A stretch of DNA of 64,000 bases from Amycolatopsis vancoresmycina (GTDB lineage Bacteria > Actinomycetota > Actinomycetes > Mycobacteriales > Pseudonocardiaceae): contig NZ_JNYY01000006.1 in NCBI RefSeq assembly GCF_000716785.1, forward strand, positions 558,001 through 622,000. The letters run 5' to 3'. The first letter of the stretch is position 1; each line of letters begins with the position of its first letter. The notes beneath the pieces were generated by a model. That model was not told where the DNA came from. It searched no databases and saw only the letters and a list, made by a program, of their open reading frames with translations. The translations under genes and the position numbers were made by a program. This document shows positions 17,322 through 24,102 of the stretch, piece after piece.

Positions 17322-17753
17322 ATGGAACTTCCCGAGAGTTGCCACCGCCTGTTCGAGCGGCCGTTCAACGCCGTGCTGACAACCGTCAACCCGGACGGCT
17401 CGCCGCAGACGTCGCTGGTCTGGGCCAGCCGCGAGGGCGACGAGATCGTGATGGGCATGGAGGGCCACCGCCCCAAGGTCCGCAACATCCGCAACGACCC
17501 GCGCGTGACGGTGCTGATCGAGGACCGCGACGGCCACAACGCCCTCGGCCTGCCCCAGTACCTGCTGGTCCGGGGCACCGCCCGGGTGATCGGGCCGGAC
17601 ATCGCGGACGAGTTCACGGCGTTGATGGACCGCCAGGCCCGCCGCTACCTGGGCGCCGAGCGGTACGAACTGGGCAACCAGGGCTCCCCGACGGCGGTGA
17701 TCGTCCGCATCACGGCCGACCGCGTGACCGGCATCGGCCCCTGGGCCTCCTGA
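17322..17753 (+). CDS. PPOX-class (pyridoxamine-phosphate-oxidase fold) F420- or flavin-dependent enzyme
   Basis: 143 residues from ATG at 17322, 10 bases after the amidase stop. The split beta-barrel is recognisable from FNAVLTTVNPDGSPQTSLVW (about 15-34), GMEGHRPKVRNIRNDPRV near 45-62 and YLLVRGTARVI near 80. This matches the actinobacterial PPOX-class F420-dependent family. The cofactor (F420, FMN or heme) cannot be decided by eye, and the substrate is unknown. No functional link with the amidase is obvious. Confidence 0.8.
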   Translation: MELPESCHRLFERPFNAVLTTVNPDGSPQTSLVWASREGDEIVMGMEGHRPKVRNIRNDPRVTVLIEDRDGHNALGLPQYLLVRGTARVIGPDIADEFTALMDRQARRYLGAERYELGNQGSPTAVIVRITADRVTGIGPWAS

Positions 17754-17766
17754 CCCGCCCCCGAAG

Positions 17767-17849
17767 GGTCGGCTCGCGTACCTGAACGGTCGGCTCGCGT
17801 ACCTGGAGCGTCGGCTCGTGAGCCGACCCTCGGGGTACGTGGGCCGACC
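17767..17849. repeat. 21-bp tandem repeat with inverted copies between convergent genes
   Basis: GGTCGGCTCGCGTACCTG occurs at 17767-17784 and again at 17788-17805 (period 21). A degenerate third copy begins at 17809 and turns into a local palindrome, GTCGGCTC-GT-GAGCCGAC. An inverted near-copy (GGTACGTGGGCCGACC) ends at 17849. The array fills the gap between the PPOX gene and dnaX, which face each other, and probably folds into nested hairpins that end transcription in both directions. Confidence 0.65.
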
Positions 17850-17856
17850 GTCCGGG

Positions 17857-20088
17857 TCAGTCGAGGGGGCGGGCGCCCAGGTGCTCGGAGAGGAGTTTGC
17901 GGGCCACCTCGTCCGGGTCCTGGTCGGGCGGGGGTGGGGGTGGCGGCGGGGCCGGGCTGGCGTCCTCGTTGTAGAGGTCCTCGTCGTCCTCGTCGGAGGG
18001 TTCCGGGGGGAGCGGGATGTCCGGCTCGGTCGTCGTGACCTTGGGCCGCGCCGGGGGCGGCGGGGTCGCGGGGCGGGCCGCCGGCGCGGCGGCAGCCGGG
18101 GGCGCGGCCGCCGACTGGCGCGTGAACGACCGCTCCGGCGCCGGTGCCGCCGGCTGCGGGCGGGCGGCCGGTGCCGCCGGTGCGTTGCCGTGGACGCAGC
18201 GGACCTGCCAGTCGCCGCCGAGGACGTCGGTCAGGGCGCCGGCGATCTTGCGGGCGTTGTCCTGGTCGGACAGCCGGCGGGCCAGCGGCTCGGACTTGTG
18301 GGTCAGCGTCAGTGAGTTGCCCTCGACGCTCGCCACCGTGGCCTGGGTCAGCATCGCCTCGAGGCTGCGACCGCCCGTGAACTTGCGCAACGCGGTCATC
18401 AGCTGCGGCCACACGTTCCGGATCGCCGCGGCGTCCATCCCGCCCGGTGCCGCCCCAGCCGGGGCCTCCGGCTCGGCGGCTGCGGCTGCGGCTGCCGGAG
18501 CGGGCGTGCCGCCACCGGGCGTACGGACCGCGCCCCAGCCACCGTCACCAGCCTGGGCCGCAGCCGGTGCGCCGCCACCCGAACCAGCCGGAGCGGGCAC
18601 GCCGCCACCCGGACCGGCCGGAGCACCCCCGCCACCAGCCGGAGCAGCCGCGCCGCTACCCGCGCCAGCCGGAGCACCCGAGCCGCCGACCGGCGTGCGC
18701 GGGGCGCCACCGTCGCCACCTTGAGCCGCACCCGTCGAAGCCGCAGCCGGGGCGCCACCAGGCGAAGCCGCGGCCAGCTCAGCCACCCGGGCGGGCGGCT
18801 TGACCGGCTCGGGCACCGGCGGCGGACCCGCCGACCCCGCGCGCTGCGACGGCCTCGAAAACTCACGCTCCGGCGCCGCGCGCACCGGCGGCTCGACGCC
18901 GCCCTCCGCGGGCGCGCCGCCTCCGCCGGCCAGCGTCGCGCGGCGCTCGAGCCGCTCGATCCGGGCCAGCAGCGCCTTCTCCGCCTCGGTCACCGACGGC
19001 AGCAGCATCCGCGCGCACAGCAGCTCGAGCACGAGCCGGGGCGAGGTCGCGCCGCGCATCTCCAGAAGTCCATTGTGGACGATGTCGGCGTAGCGGGACA
19101 GCGTGGCCAGGCCGATCCGCTCGGCCTGCGCGACCATCCGCGTCAGCTCCTCCTCCGGCGCGGACACCAGCCCGCCCGCGGACTCCGGCACCGCGCGCAG
19201 CAGCACCAGGTCGCGCAGCCGGTCGAGCAGGTCGGTCGCGAACCGGCGCGGGTCGTGGCCCGCCTCGGTGAGCTTCTCCACCGTGCCGAACACCGTCGCC
19301 GCGTCCTCGGTCGACAGCGCGTCGACCATGTCGTCGATCAGCGCGACGTCGGTGACGCCCAGCAGCGCGACCGCCCGCGAGTACGAAACGCCTTCCGGCC
19401 CGGCGCCGGCGAGCAGCTGGTCGAGCACCGACTGCGTGTCACGCGCCGACCCGCCACCCGCGCGGATGACCAGCGGGTACACCGCCGGCTCGACCTCGAC
19501 GCCCTCGGCCGCGATGTTGCGCTCCAGCAGGCTGCGCATCGAGCTCGGCGGGATCAGCCGGAACGGGTAGTGGTGCGTGCGCGAGCGGATGGTGGTGAGC
19601 ACCTTGTCCGGCTCGGTCGTCGCGAAGATGAAGATGACGTGCTCGGGCGGCTCTTCCACGATCTTCAGCAGGGCGTTGAAGCCCTGCGTGGTGACCATGT
19701 GCGCCTCGTCGATGATGAACACCCGGTAGCGCGACTCGGCCGGCGCGTAGAACGCCTTGTCCCGCAGCTCGCGGGCGTCGTCGACACCACCGTGGCTCGC
19801 CGCGTCGAGCTCCGTGACGTCGACGCTGCCGGGCCCCTCGGGCGCCAGCGCGCGACACGAGTTGCACTCGCCGCACGGGTCCGGCGTCGGGCCCTTGGCG
19901 CAGTTCAGCGAGCGCGCCATGATGCGCGCGCTGGACGTCTTGCCGCAGCCGCGCGGGCCCGAGAAGAGGTAGGCGTGGTTGATCCGCCCGGCGGACAGCG
20001 CCGTGCGGAGGGGGTCGGTCACATGCTCCTGACCGACGACCTCGGCGAAGGTCGCCGGACGGTACTTGCGGTACAAGGCGAGAGCCAC
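17857..20088 (-). CDS. dnaX: DNA polymerase III subunits gamma and tau
   Basis: 743 residues from GTG at 20088 (GTG-GCT-CTC, MALALYRKYRP). Walker A GPRGCGKT is at 44-51, the zinc-binding Cys residues at 63, 72, 75 and 78, Walker B/DExx IIDEAHM near 125, and the sensor arginine region GGGSARD near 215. This is the clamp-loader motor. Residues of about 395-545 and 645-700 are Ala/Pro/Gly-rich linkers of low complexity, with a conserved tau-like domain between them (WPQLMTALRKFTGGRSLEAM). It loads the beta clamp and couples the polymerases at the fork. Confidence 0.96.
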   Translation of the reverse strand: MALALYRKYRPATFAEVVGQEHVTDPLRTALSAGRINHAYLFSGPRGCGKTSSARIMARSLNCAKGPTPDPCGECNSCRALAPEGPGSVDVTELDAASHGGVDDARELRDKAFYAPAESRYRVFIIDEAHMVTTQGFNALLKIVEEPPEHVIFIFATTEPDKVLTTIRSRTHHYPFRLIPPSSMRSLLERNIAAEGVEVEPAVYPLVIRAGGGSARDTQSVLDQLLAGAGPEGVSYSRAVALLGVTDVALIDDMVDALSTEDAATVFGTVEKLTEAGHDPRRFATDLLDRLRDLVLLRAVPESAGGLVSAPEEELTRMVAQAERIGLATLSRYADIVHNGLLEMRGATSPRLVLELLCARMLLPSVTEAEKALLARIERLERRATLAGGGGAPAEGGVEPPVRAAPEREFSRPSQRAGSAGPPPVPEPVKPPARVAELAAASPGGAPAAASTGAAQGGDGGAPRTPVGGSGAPAGAGSGAAAPAGGGGAPAGPGGGVPAPAGSGGGAPAAAQAGDGGWGAVRTPGGGTPAPAAAAAAAEPEAPAGAAPGGMDAAAIRNVWPQLMTALRKFTGGRSLEAMLTQATVASVEGNSLTLTHKSEPLARRLSDQDNARKIAGALTDVLGGDWQVRCVHGNAPAAPAARPQPAAPAPERSFTRQSAAAPPAAAAPAARPATPPPPARPKVTTTEPDIPLPPEPSDEDDEDLYNEDASPAPPPPPPPPDQDPDEVARKLLSEHLGARPLD

Positions 20089-20131
20089 CTCGCGAGGGTA
20101 CCGGGCACCACCGACAACCTTCGCCGTGCGG

Positions 20132-21694
20132 TCAGGAGACCAGCGCCGCCGCTTCGGCGACCAGAGCGTTCACCTTGGTGACGTGCGCCGCCGTGAACGC
20201 GTCACGCGCCCGCGCCTTCGGCAGCTCGACGTCGAGGTACTGCTGCAGGCCCGAGTCCGGCCCGTCGAGGACGCCCTGCGCGACCGCGACGACCTCCGGG
20301 CCCTCACCCAGGGTCCGGGTGGCGTAGATGTCCAGGTCGATCAGGTGCGCGGTGTACCGGCCGTCGGCCAGGAACTCGCGGATGTCCGCGACGGTCCCGT
20401 CGAGCGCCTTCTGCGCCCACGACTTCGTCGCCGGGCCACCGGCCGACATGATCTGGCTGACCTCGACGCGGTCGTCGGTGTCCCGGCCCGGGTAGTCCCC
20501 GGTGCGCAGCAGCGCGGCAACCCCGGCGTACGGGCCCGCGAGCGCGTCACGGGCCGCCTGGCGCAGGCCCGGGCGGGCCTTCGGGTCCGCCGCGATCGCC
20601 GAGACGGCGGCGCGGTCGTCGGACTCCTGCGCGACGGCGAGGCCGCTGCGCACGAACGTGACGACGTCGTCGTCGGAACCGCTGAGCGCGGCGCGGGCGG
20701 CGATCTTGACCGCGGCACCGCCGTTGCGCAGCAGGTAGACGGACGCCTTGCGGCCGTTCGGCACGGTCAGCGCCGGATCGGCCGCGTCGGTGAGCAGCTT
20801 GCCGTTGTCCGCCTTGGCCTGTGCGGCGCGGGCCGCGGCCTCGCGGGCCTGCTGCTGCGCGGCCGCGTCGGCCGCCGCGGCGGCCCGGCCGTCCTGCTGG
20901 TTCTTGGCCTGCTGCGCGGCGAGCCGGTCGGCGTTCGCCTTCCGCGCGTCGGCAGCGAGCTTCGCGGCCTTTTCCGCGGCGAGCTTCACGACCAGGGGCC
21001 GGTGGCCGGCCGCGGCGGCCTTGGCGCCGTCGAGCTGCCCCTGGACCGCGGTGAGCTCGGTGTCGTAGTTCGCCGCGACCTGCCGCCAGAGGGACAGGAA
21101 GTACCGGACGTCGGCCGGCGTGCCGTCGAGCGCCGTCTGCGCGGCGGCCTGGACCTCCGGCCCGCCGGCGGCCATGGCCTGGTTGACGGTGATCCGGTCG
21201 TCGACGTCCTTGGCCTTCTGCAGGCCGGTCTCCAGGAAGGCGCGCACGTCGGCGGGGGTGCCGTCGAGCGCCTTCTGGGCCCGGGCGTTGACGGTCGGGC
21301 CGCCGGCGTTCATGGCCTGGCCGACGGCGATCCGGTCGTCGGCGATCCTGGCCAGAGCCAGGCCGTGCGCCAGGTACTCGCGGATGTCGTCCTGGGTGCC
21401 GTTGAGCGCTTCCTGGGCGGTGCGCTTGGTGACCGGGCCGCCGGTGGACAGGGCCTGGGTGACGAGGACCCGCTCGTCGTCGTTCTGCGCTTGCTGACGG
21501 CCGGTGGCCAGGAAGGCGGCGAGGTCGGCCGACGAGCCGAGCAACGCCGCTTCGGCGGCCCGCGCCACGCCGGGGCCGCCGGTCTCCAGCAGCGAGACGG
21601 CCTGCGCCCGGTCGGGCAGTTCCTCGGCGGCCGCGGGTGTCGCGAAGACCCCCGCGGCGAGCGCCGCCGCAACGATTACTGCGTTTGCACGCAA
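20132..21694 (-). CDS. Secreted ALF-repeat protein with Ala-rich coiled coil
   Basis: 520 residues from TTG at 21694, chosen because a strong GAGGGGG site lies 7 bases upstream and it opens a signal peptide (LRANAVIVAAALAAGVFATPAAA, cleavage after AAA). The mature protein has helical repeats of 46 residues of the form DDR-x5-QAM-x-AGGP...AQKALDGTPADVRxFL, about eight copies split into two blocks. Between the blocks, about residues 240-330, is an Ala/Lys/Gln-rich coiled coil. This is the ALF short-repeat family, secreted proteins of unknown function. It follows dnaX's start by 43 bases but has its own start signals. Confidence 0.75.
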   Translation of the reverse strand: MRANAVIVAAALAAGVFATPAAAEELPDRAQAVSLLETGGPGVARAAEAALLGSSADLAAFLATGRQQAQNDDERVLVTQALSTGGPVTKRTAQEALNGTQDDIREYLAHGLALARIADDRIAVGQAMNAGGPTVNARAQKALDGTPADVRAFLETGLQKAKDVDDRITVNQAMAAGGPEVQAAAQTALDGTPADVRYFLSLWRQVAANYDTELTAVQGQLDGAKAAAAGHRPLVVKLAAEKAAKLAADARKANADRLAAQQAKNQQDGRAAAAADAAAQQQAREAAARAAQAKADNGKLLTDAADPALTVPNGRKASVYLLRNGGAAVKIAARAALSGSDDDVVTFVRSGLAVAQESDDRAAVSAIAADPKARPGLRQAARDALAGPYAGVAALLRTGDYPGRDTDDRVEVSQIMSAGGPATKSWAQKALDGTVADIREFLADGRYTAHLIDLDIYATRTLGEGPEVVAVAQGVLDGPDSGLQQYLDVELPKARARDAFTAAHVTKVNALVAEAAALVS

Positions 21695-21773
21695 GGTGAA
21701 ACCCCCTCGATCGATGATCGTCCGTTCCCTTATCGCCGGGACGGTCGGAATGTTTCCGATAACCTCGGATGTC

Positions 21774-22625
21774 GTGAGTCGTACGCGGAAGGCGGATCCG
21801 CAGCCCAGGCGGTACCCGGTGCGCTTCGGCACGGCGGAGCTGGTCCGCGACGCCGACCGCGGCAACGCGTGGCTGGTCTCGGTGGACGGCGTCGCGCAGT
21901 CGTACGTCGACCTCGACGACCCGGCCCACCTGGAGTTCGACTACGTCCGCCGGTTCGCCGACGTGGTGGACCGCCTGCCGCCGGGCCCGCTGGACGCGCT
22001 CCACATCGGCGGCGCGGCGTGCACGCTGCCGCGGTACGTCGGGGCGTCGCGGCCGGGCTCGCGCCAGCTGGTGTTCGACGCCGACGGCGAGCTGGTGGAG
22101 CTGGTCCGCGCGCAGCTGGGCCTGCGGGTCCCGGGCCTGCGCGTCCGGGTGACGGACGGCCGCGAAGGGCTGGCGACCCGCCGTCCCGGGTCGGCGGACC
22201 TGGTGGTGGTCGACGCGTTCGAGCGGGCCACGCTGGCCGGCGGCCTGGCGACGCTGGAGGCGACGCGCGCGATCGCGGAGATCCTCCGCACGCGGGGCCT
22301 GTACCTGGCGAACATCACGGACGGCTCGGGTCTCCCGTTCGCCCGCCGCTTCCTGGCGACGCTGCTGGCGGTGTTCCCGGAGGTCATGCTCCTGGCTGAC
22401 CCGGGAGTGCTGCGCGGCCGCCGCTTCGGCAACCTGGTGCTGGCGGCCTCGGCGGCGGAGCTCCCGACGGCGGAGATAGCGCAGCGGACGGCCTCGGCGG
22501 CGTTCCCGGCGCGGTGCGTGTGGGGCGCGGAGCTGCGGAAACTGGCGGGCAAGGCGGCGCCGATCACGGACGGGGACGCACCACCGCCCCCGAGCCCGCC
22601 GGACGACGTCCTGGGCCTGTTCTGA
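21774..22625 (+). CDS. Spermidine-synthase-like methyltransferase-fold protein
   Basis: 283 residues from GTG at 21774; ATG 21750 would add eight residues. The Rossmann core has DALHIGGAACTLPRYV near 77-92, an acidic ligand segment VFDADGELVELV near 104, and LVVVDAFERATLAGGLAT near 145. This fits the spermidine-synthase-like family, whose actinobacterial members lack proof of polyamine synthesis and may only bind an SAM-like ligand. A Pro-rich tail (PPPPSPPDD) ends the protein. It diverges from the ALF-repeat gene. Confidence 0.75.
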   Translation: MSRTRKADPQPRRYPVRFGTAELVRDADRGNAWLVSVDGVAQSYVDLDDPAHLEFDYVRRFADVVDRLPPGPLDALHIGGAACTLPRYVGASRPGSRQLVFDADGELVELVRAQLGLRVPGLRVRVTDGREGLATRRPGSADLVVVDAFERATLAGGLATLEATRAIAEILRTRGLYLANITDGSGLPFARRFLATLLAVFPEVMLLADPGVLRGRRFGNLVLAASAAELPTAEIAQRTASAAFPARCVWGAELRKLAGKAAPITDGDAPPPPSPPDDVLGLF

Positions 22626-22639
22626 GGGCCAAAAAAAGG

Positions 22640-22725
22640 GGACCCCGCGCACCCGTCAGAGCCTGCTTATCCTTGCTGCCTTCCGGCCCTGGGGAGGTTC
22701 ACAGGGTGGACGCCGCGCGGGGTCC
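22640..22725 (-). ncRNA. ffs: Signal recognition particle RNA (small bacterial type)
   Basis: On the minus strand the segment carries the SRP RNA apical core CAGGGCCGGAAGGCAGCAAG (near 22673-22692), with the asymmetric loop and GGAA tetraloop of helix 8. The ends GGACCCCGCGC and GCGCGGGGTCC pair perfectly, giving a single rod of about 86-95 nt. A run of seven T (A's at 22631-22637 on the plus strand) follows the 3' end and acts as terminator. A TACACT -10-like hexamer lies just upstream of the 5' end. It works with Ffh in membrane targeting. Confidence 0.95.
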
Positions 22726-22749
22726 GTGGATCAGTGTAGCGGGCTCTCC

Positions 22750-23343
22750 TCAGGCCCCCGCACCAGCCTGGGCCCGAGCCCGCTTGAACGTGTTGTGCAG
22801 CACCGCCAGCAGCGCGTCCCGCACCGACAGCTTCTGCCGCGCGTCGAACGTGATCAGCGGGACGTCCTCGCTCACCGCGAGGGCCCACCGCACGTCCTCC
22901 AGGTTGTGGCCCAGCGAGCCGTCGAACATGTTCACCGCCACCACGAACGGCAGGCCCGCGTTCTCGAAGTAGTCGACCGCCGGGTAGCAGTCGTCCATGC
23001 GGCGGGTGTCCACGATCACCAGTGCGCCCAGTGCGCCGTGGACCAGGTCCTGCCACATGAAGCCGAAGCGGTCCTGGCCGGGCGTGCCGAACAGGTACAG
23101 CTTGACCTCTTCGTCGATCGTGATGCAGCCGAAGTCCAGTGCCACCGTCGTCGTGGTCTTGGACGGGACGTGGCCGGTGTTGTCCGCGGACATGGACGTG
23201 ATCGCCGCTTCGGTCGTCAGTGGCTTGATCTCCGAGATGGACGACACCGCCGTCGTCTTGCCGACGCCGAAGCCGCCCGCGATGACGATCTTGACCGGGG
23301 CCGGCGGCCGGGCGCCCGGTTCAGTGAATGGCTTCGAGTCCAC
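22750..23343 (-). CDS. cvnD: Conservon GTPase-like ATP/GTP-binding protein
   Basis: 197 residues from ATG at 23343. It is a Ras-like small G-protein fold: P-loop GGFGVGKTT at 23-31, switch II LFGTPGQDRF near 84, and the V-A-V-N-M-F segment near 137 in the place of NKxD. It has the conserved TTTTVALDFG segment. It is the fourth gene of the cvnA-B-C-D set and overlaps the DUF742 gene by 23 bases. In Streptomyces, conservons form a membrane-linked complex, resembling eukaryotic G-protein signalling, that affects development and metabolism. Confidence 0.9.
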   Translation of the reverse strand: MDSKPFTEPGARPPAPVKIVIAGGFGVGKTTAVSSISEIKPLTTEAAITSMSADNTGHVPSKTTTTVALDFGCITIDEEVKLYLFGTPGQDRFGFMWQDLVHGALGALVIVDTRRMDDCYPAVDYFENAGLPFVVAVNMFDGSLGHNLEDVRWALAVSEDVPLITFDARQKLSVRDALLAVLHNTFKRARAQAGAGA

Positions 23344-23668
23344 GAATGACCCTTTCGATCATGCCGAGGTCGTGCGAGTTGTGGTTGCCGGGGCGGCGGA
23401 CGACGACGTAGCCCAGTTCGGCGAGGTCGGCCACCAGCACCCTGGCCACGCCGATGTGCAGGCCGAGCATCGCGGCCACCTCGGCGACGGACATCGTGTT
23501 CCGGCAGAGGGAAACGATTTCCTGACGTTCGAACGTGAGCTTCGGGTGCGACGCCGCCCCGAGGCGGGACGTCATGACCTGCGCCTCGATCTCGAGGCTC
23601 TGGTCGACCGGCTGCGCCCGTCCCGAGGTCATCAGGTACGGCCGCAGCAGCGAAGGCTCTTCGGACAT
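23321..23668 (-). CDS. cvnC: Conservon DUF742 protein
   Basis: 115 residues from ATG at 23668, overlapping the stop of the roadblock gene (TGATG). The DUF742 pattern is clear: LLRPYLMTSGRAQP near 7-20, then a winged-helix-like segment (QEIVSLCRNTMSVAEVAAML) and the conserved GVARVLVADLAELGYVVVR. It is a cytoplasmic member of the conservon complex, thought to bridge the sensor and the G-protein. Confidence 0.9.
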   Translation of the reverse strand: MSEEPSLLRPYLMTSGRAQPVDQSLEIEAQVMTSRLGAASHPKLTFERQEIVSLCRNTMSVAEVAAMLGLHIGVARVLVADLAELGYVVVRRPGNHNSHDLGMIERVIRGLEAIH

Positions 23669-24102
23669 CACGACCCCACGGTGTTCTTGAGCTCCTCGAT
23701 CAGGCCCGGCGTGAGAACTTCCGTGGCGCGGTTGGCGAACATCGCCATTTCGTAGGCGATCGTGCCGAGGCTGGCCTGCTTGTTGGCCAGCACGCCCAGC
23801 GAACACCCGATGCTGATCGTGCAGACGAGCAGGTAGCCGTGCTCGAGCTCGATGATCACCTTGTCCGGTGAGCCGAGCGGGTGGCTTTCGGAGACGCCGT
23901 GGGCGAGGCCGAGCATCGCGGAGGAGATCGCCGCGAGCCGGTCGGCGTTGGAGCGCTCGAGCTCCGTCGACATGGCGATCAGCAGGCCGTCGGCCGAGAC
24001 CGCGATGGCGGCTATCGCGCCCGCGGTGTGCTGCGCGAAGCGGCTCACCAGCCAGTTGAAGTTCTGGGCTTCGACACTGACTCCAGGTGCGGGGATGCTC
24101 AT
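23668..24102 (-). CDS. cvnB: Conservon roadblock/LC7 protein
   Basis: 144 residues from ATG at 24102, which overlaps the sensor gene stop (ATGA). The roadblock/LC7 fold is visible: FNWLVSRFAQHTAGAIAAIA, VSADGLLIAMS near 40-50, and VIIELEHGYLLVCTISIGCS near 90-110. Such proteins act as regulators of small GTPases, matching the cvnD product downstream. The C-terminal ELKNTVGS is typical of CvnB. Confidence 0.92.
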   Translation of the reverse strand: MSIPAPGVSVEAQNFNWLVSRFAQHTAGAIAAIAVSADGLLIAMSTELERSNADRLAAISSAMLGLAHGVSESHPLGSPDKVIIELEHGYLLVCTISIGCSLGVLANKQASLGTIAYEMAMFANRATEVLTPGLIEELKNTVGS

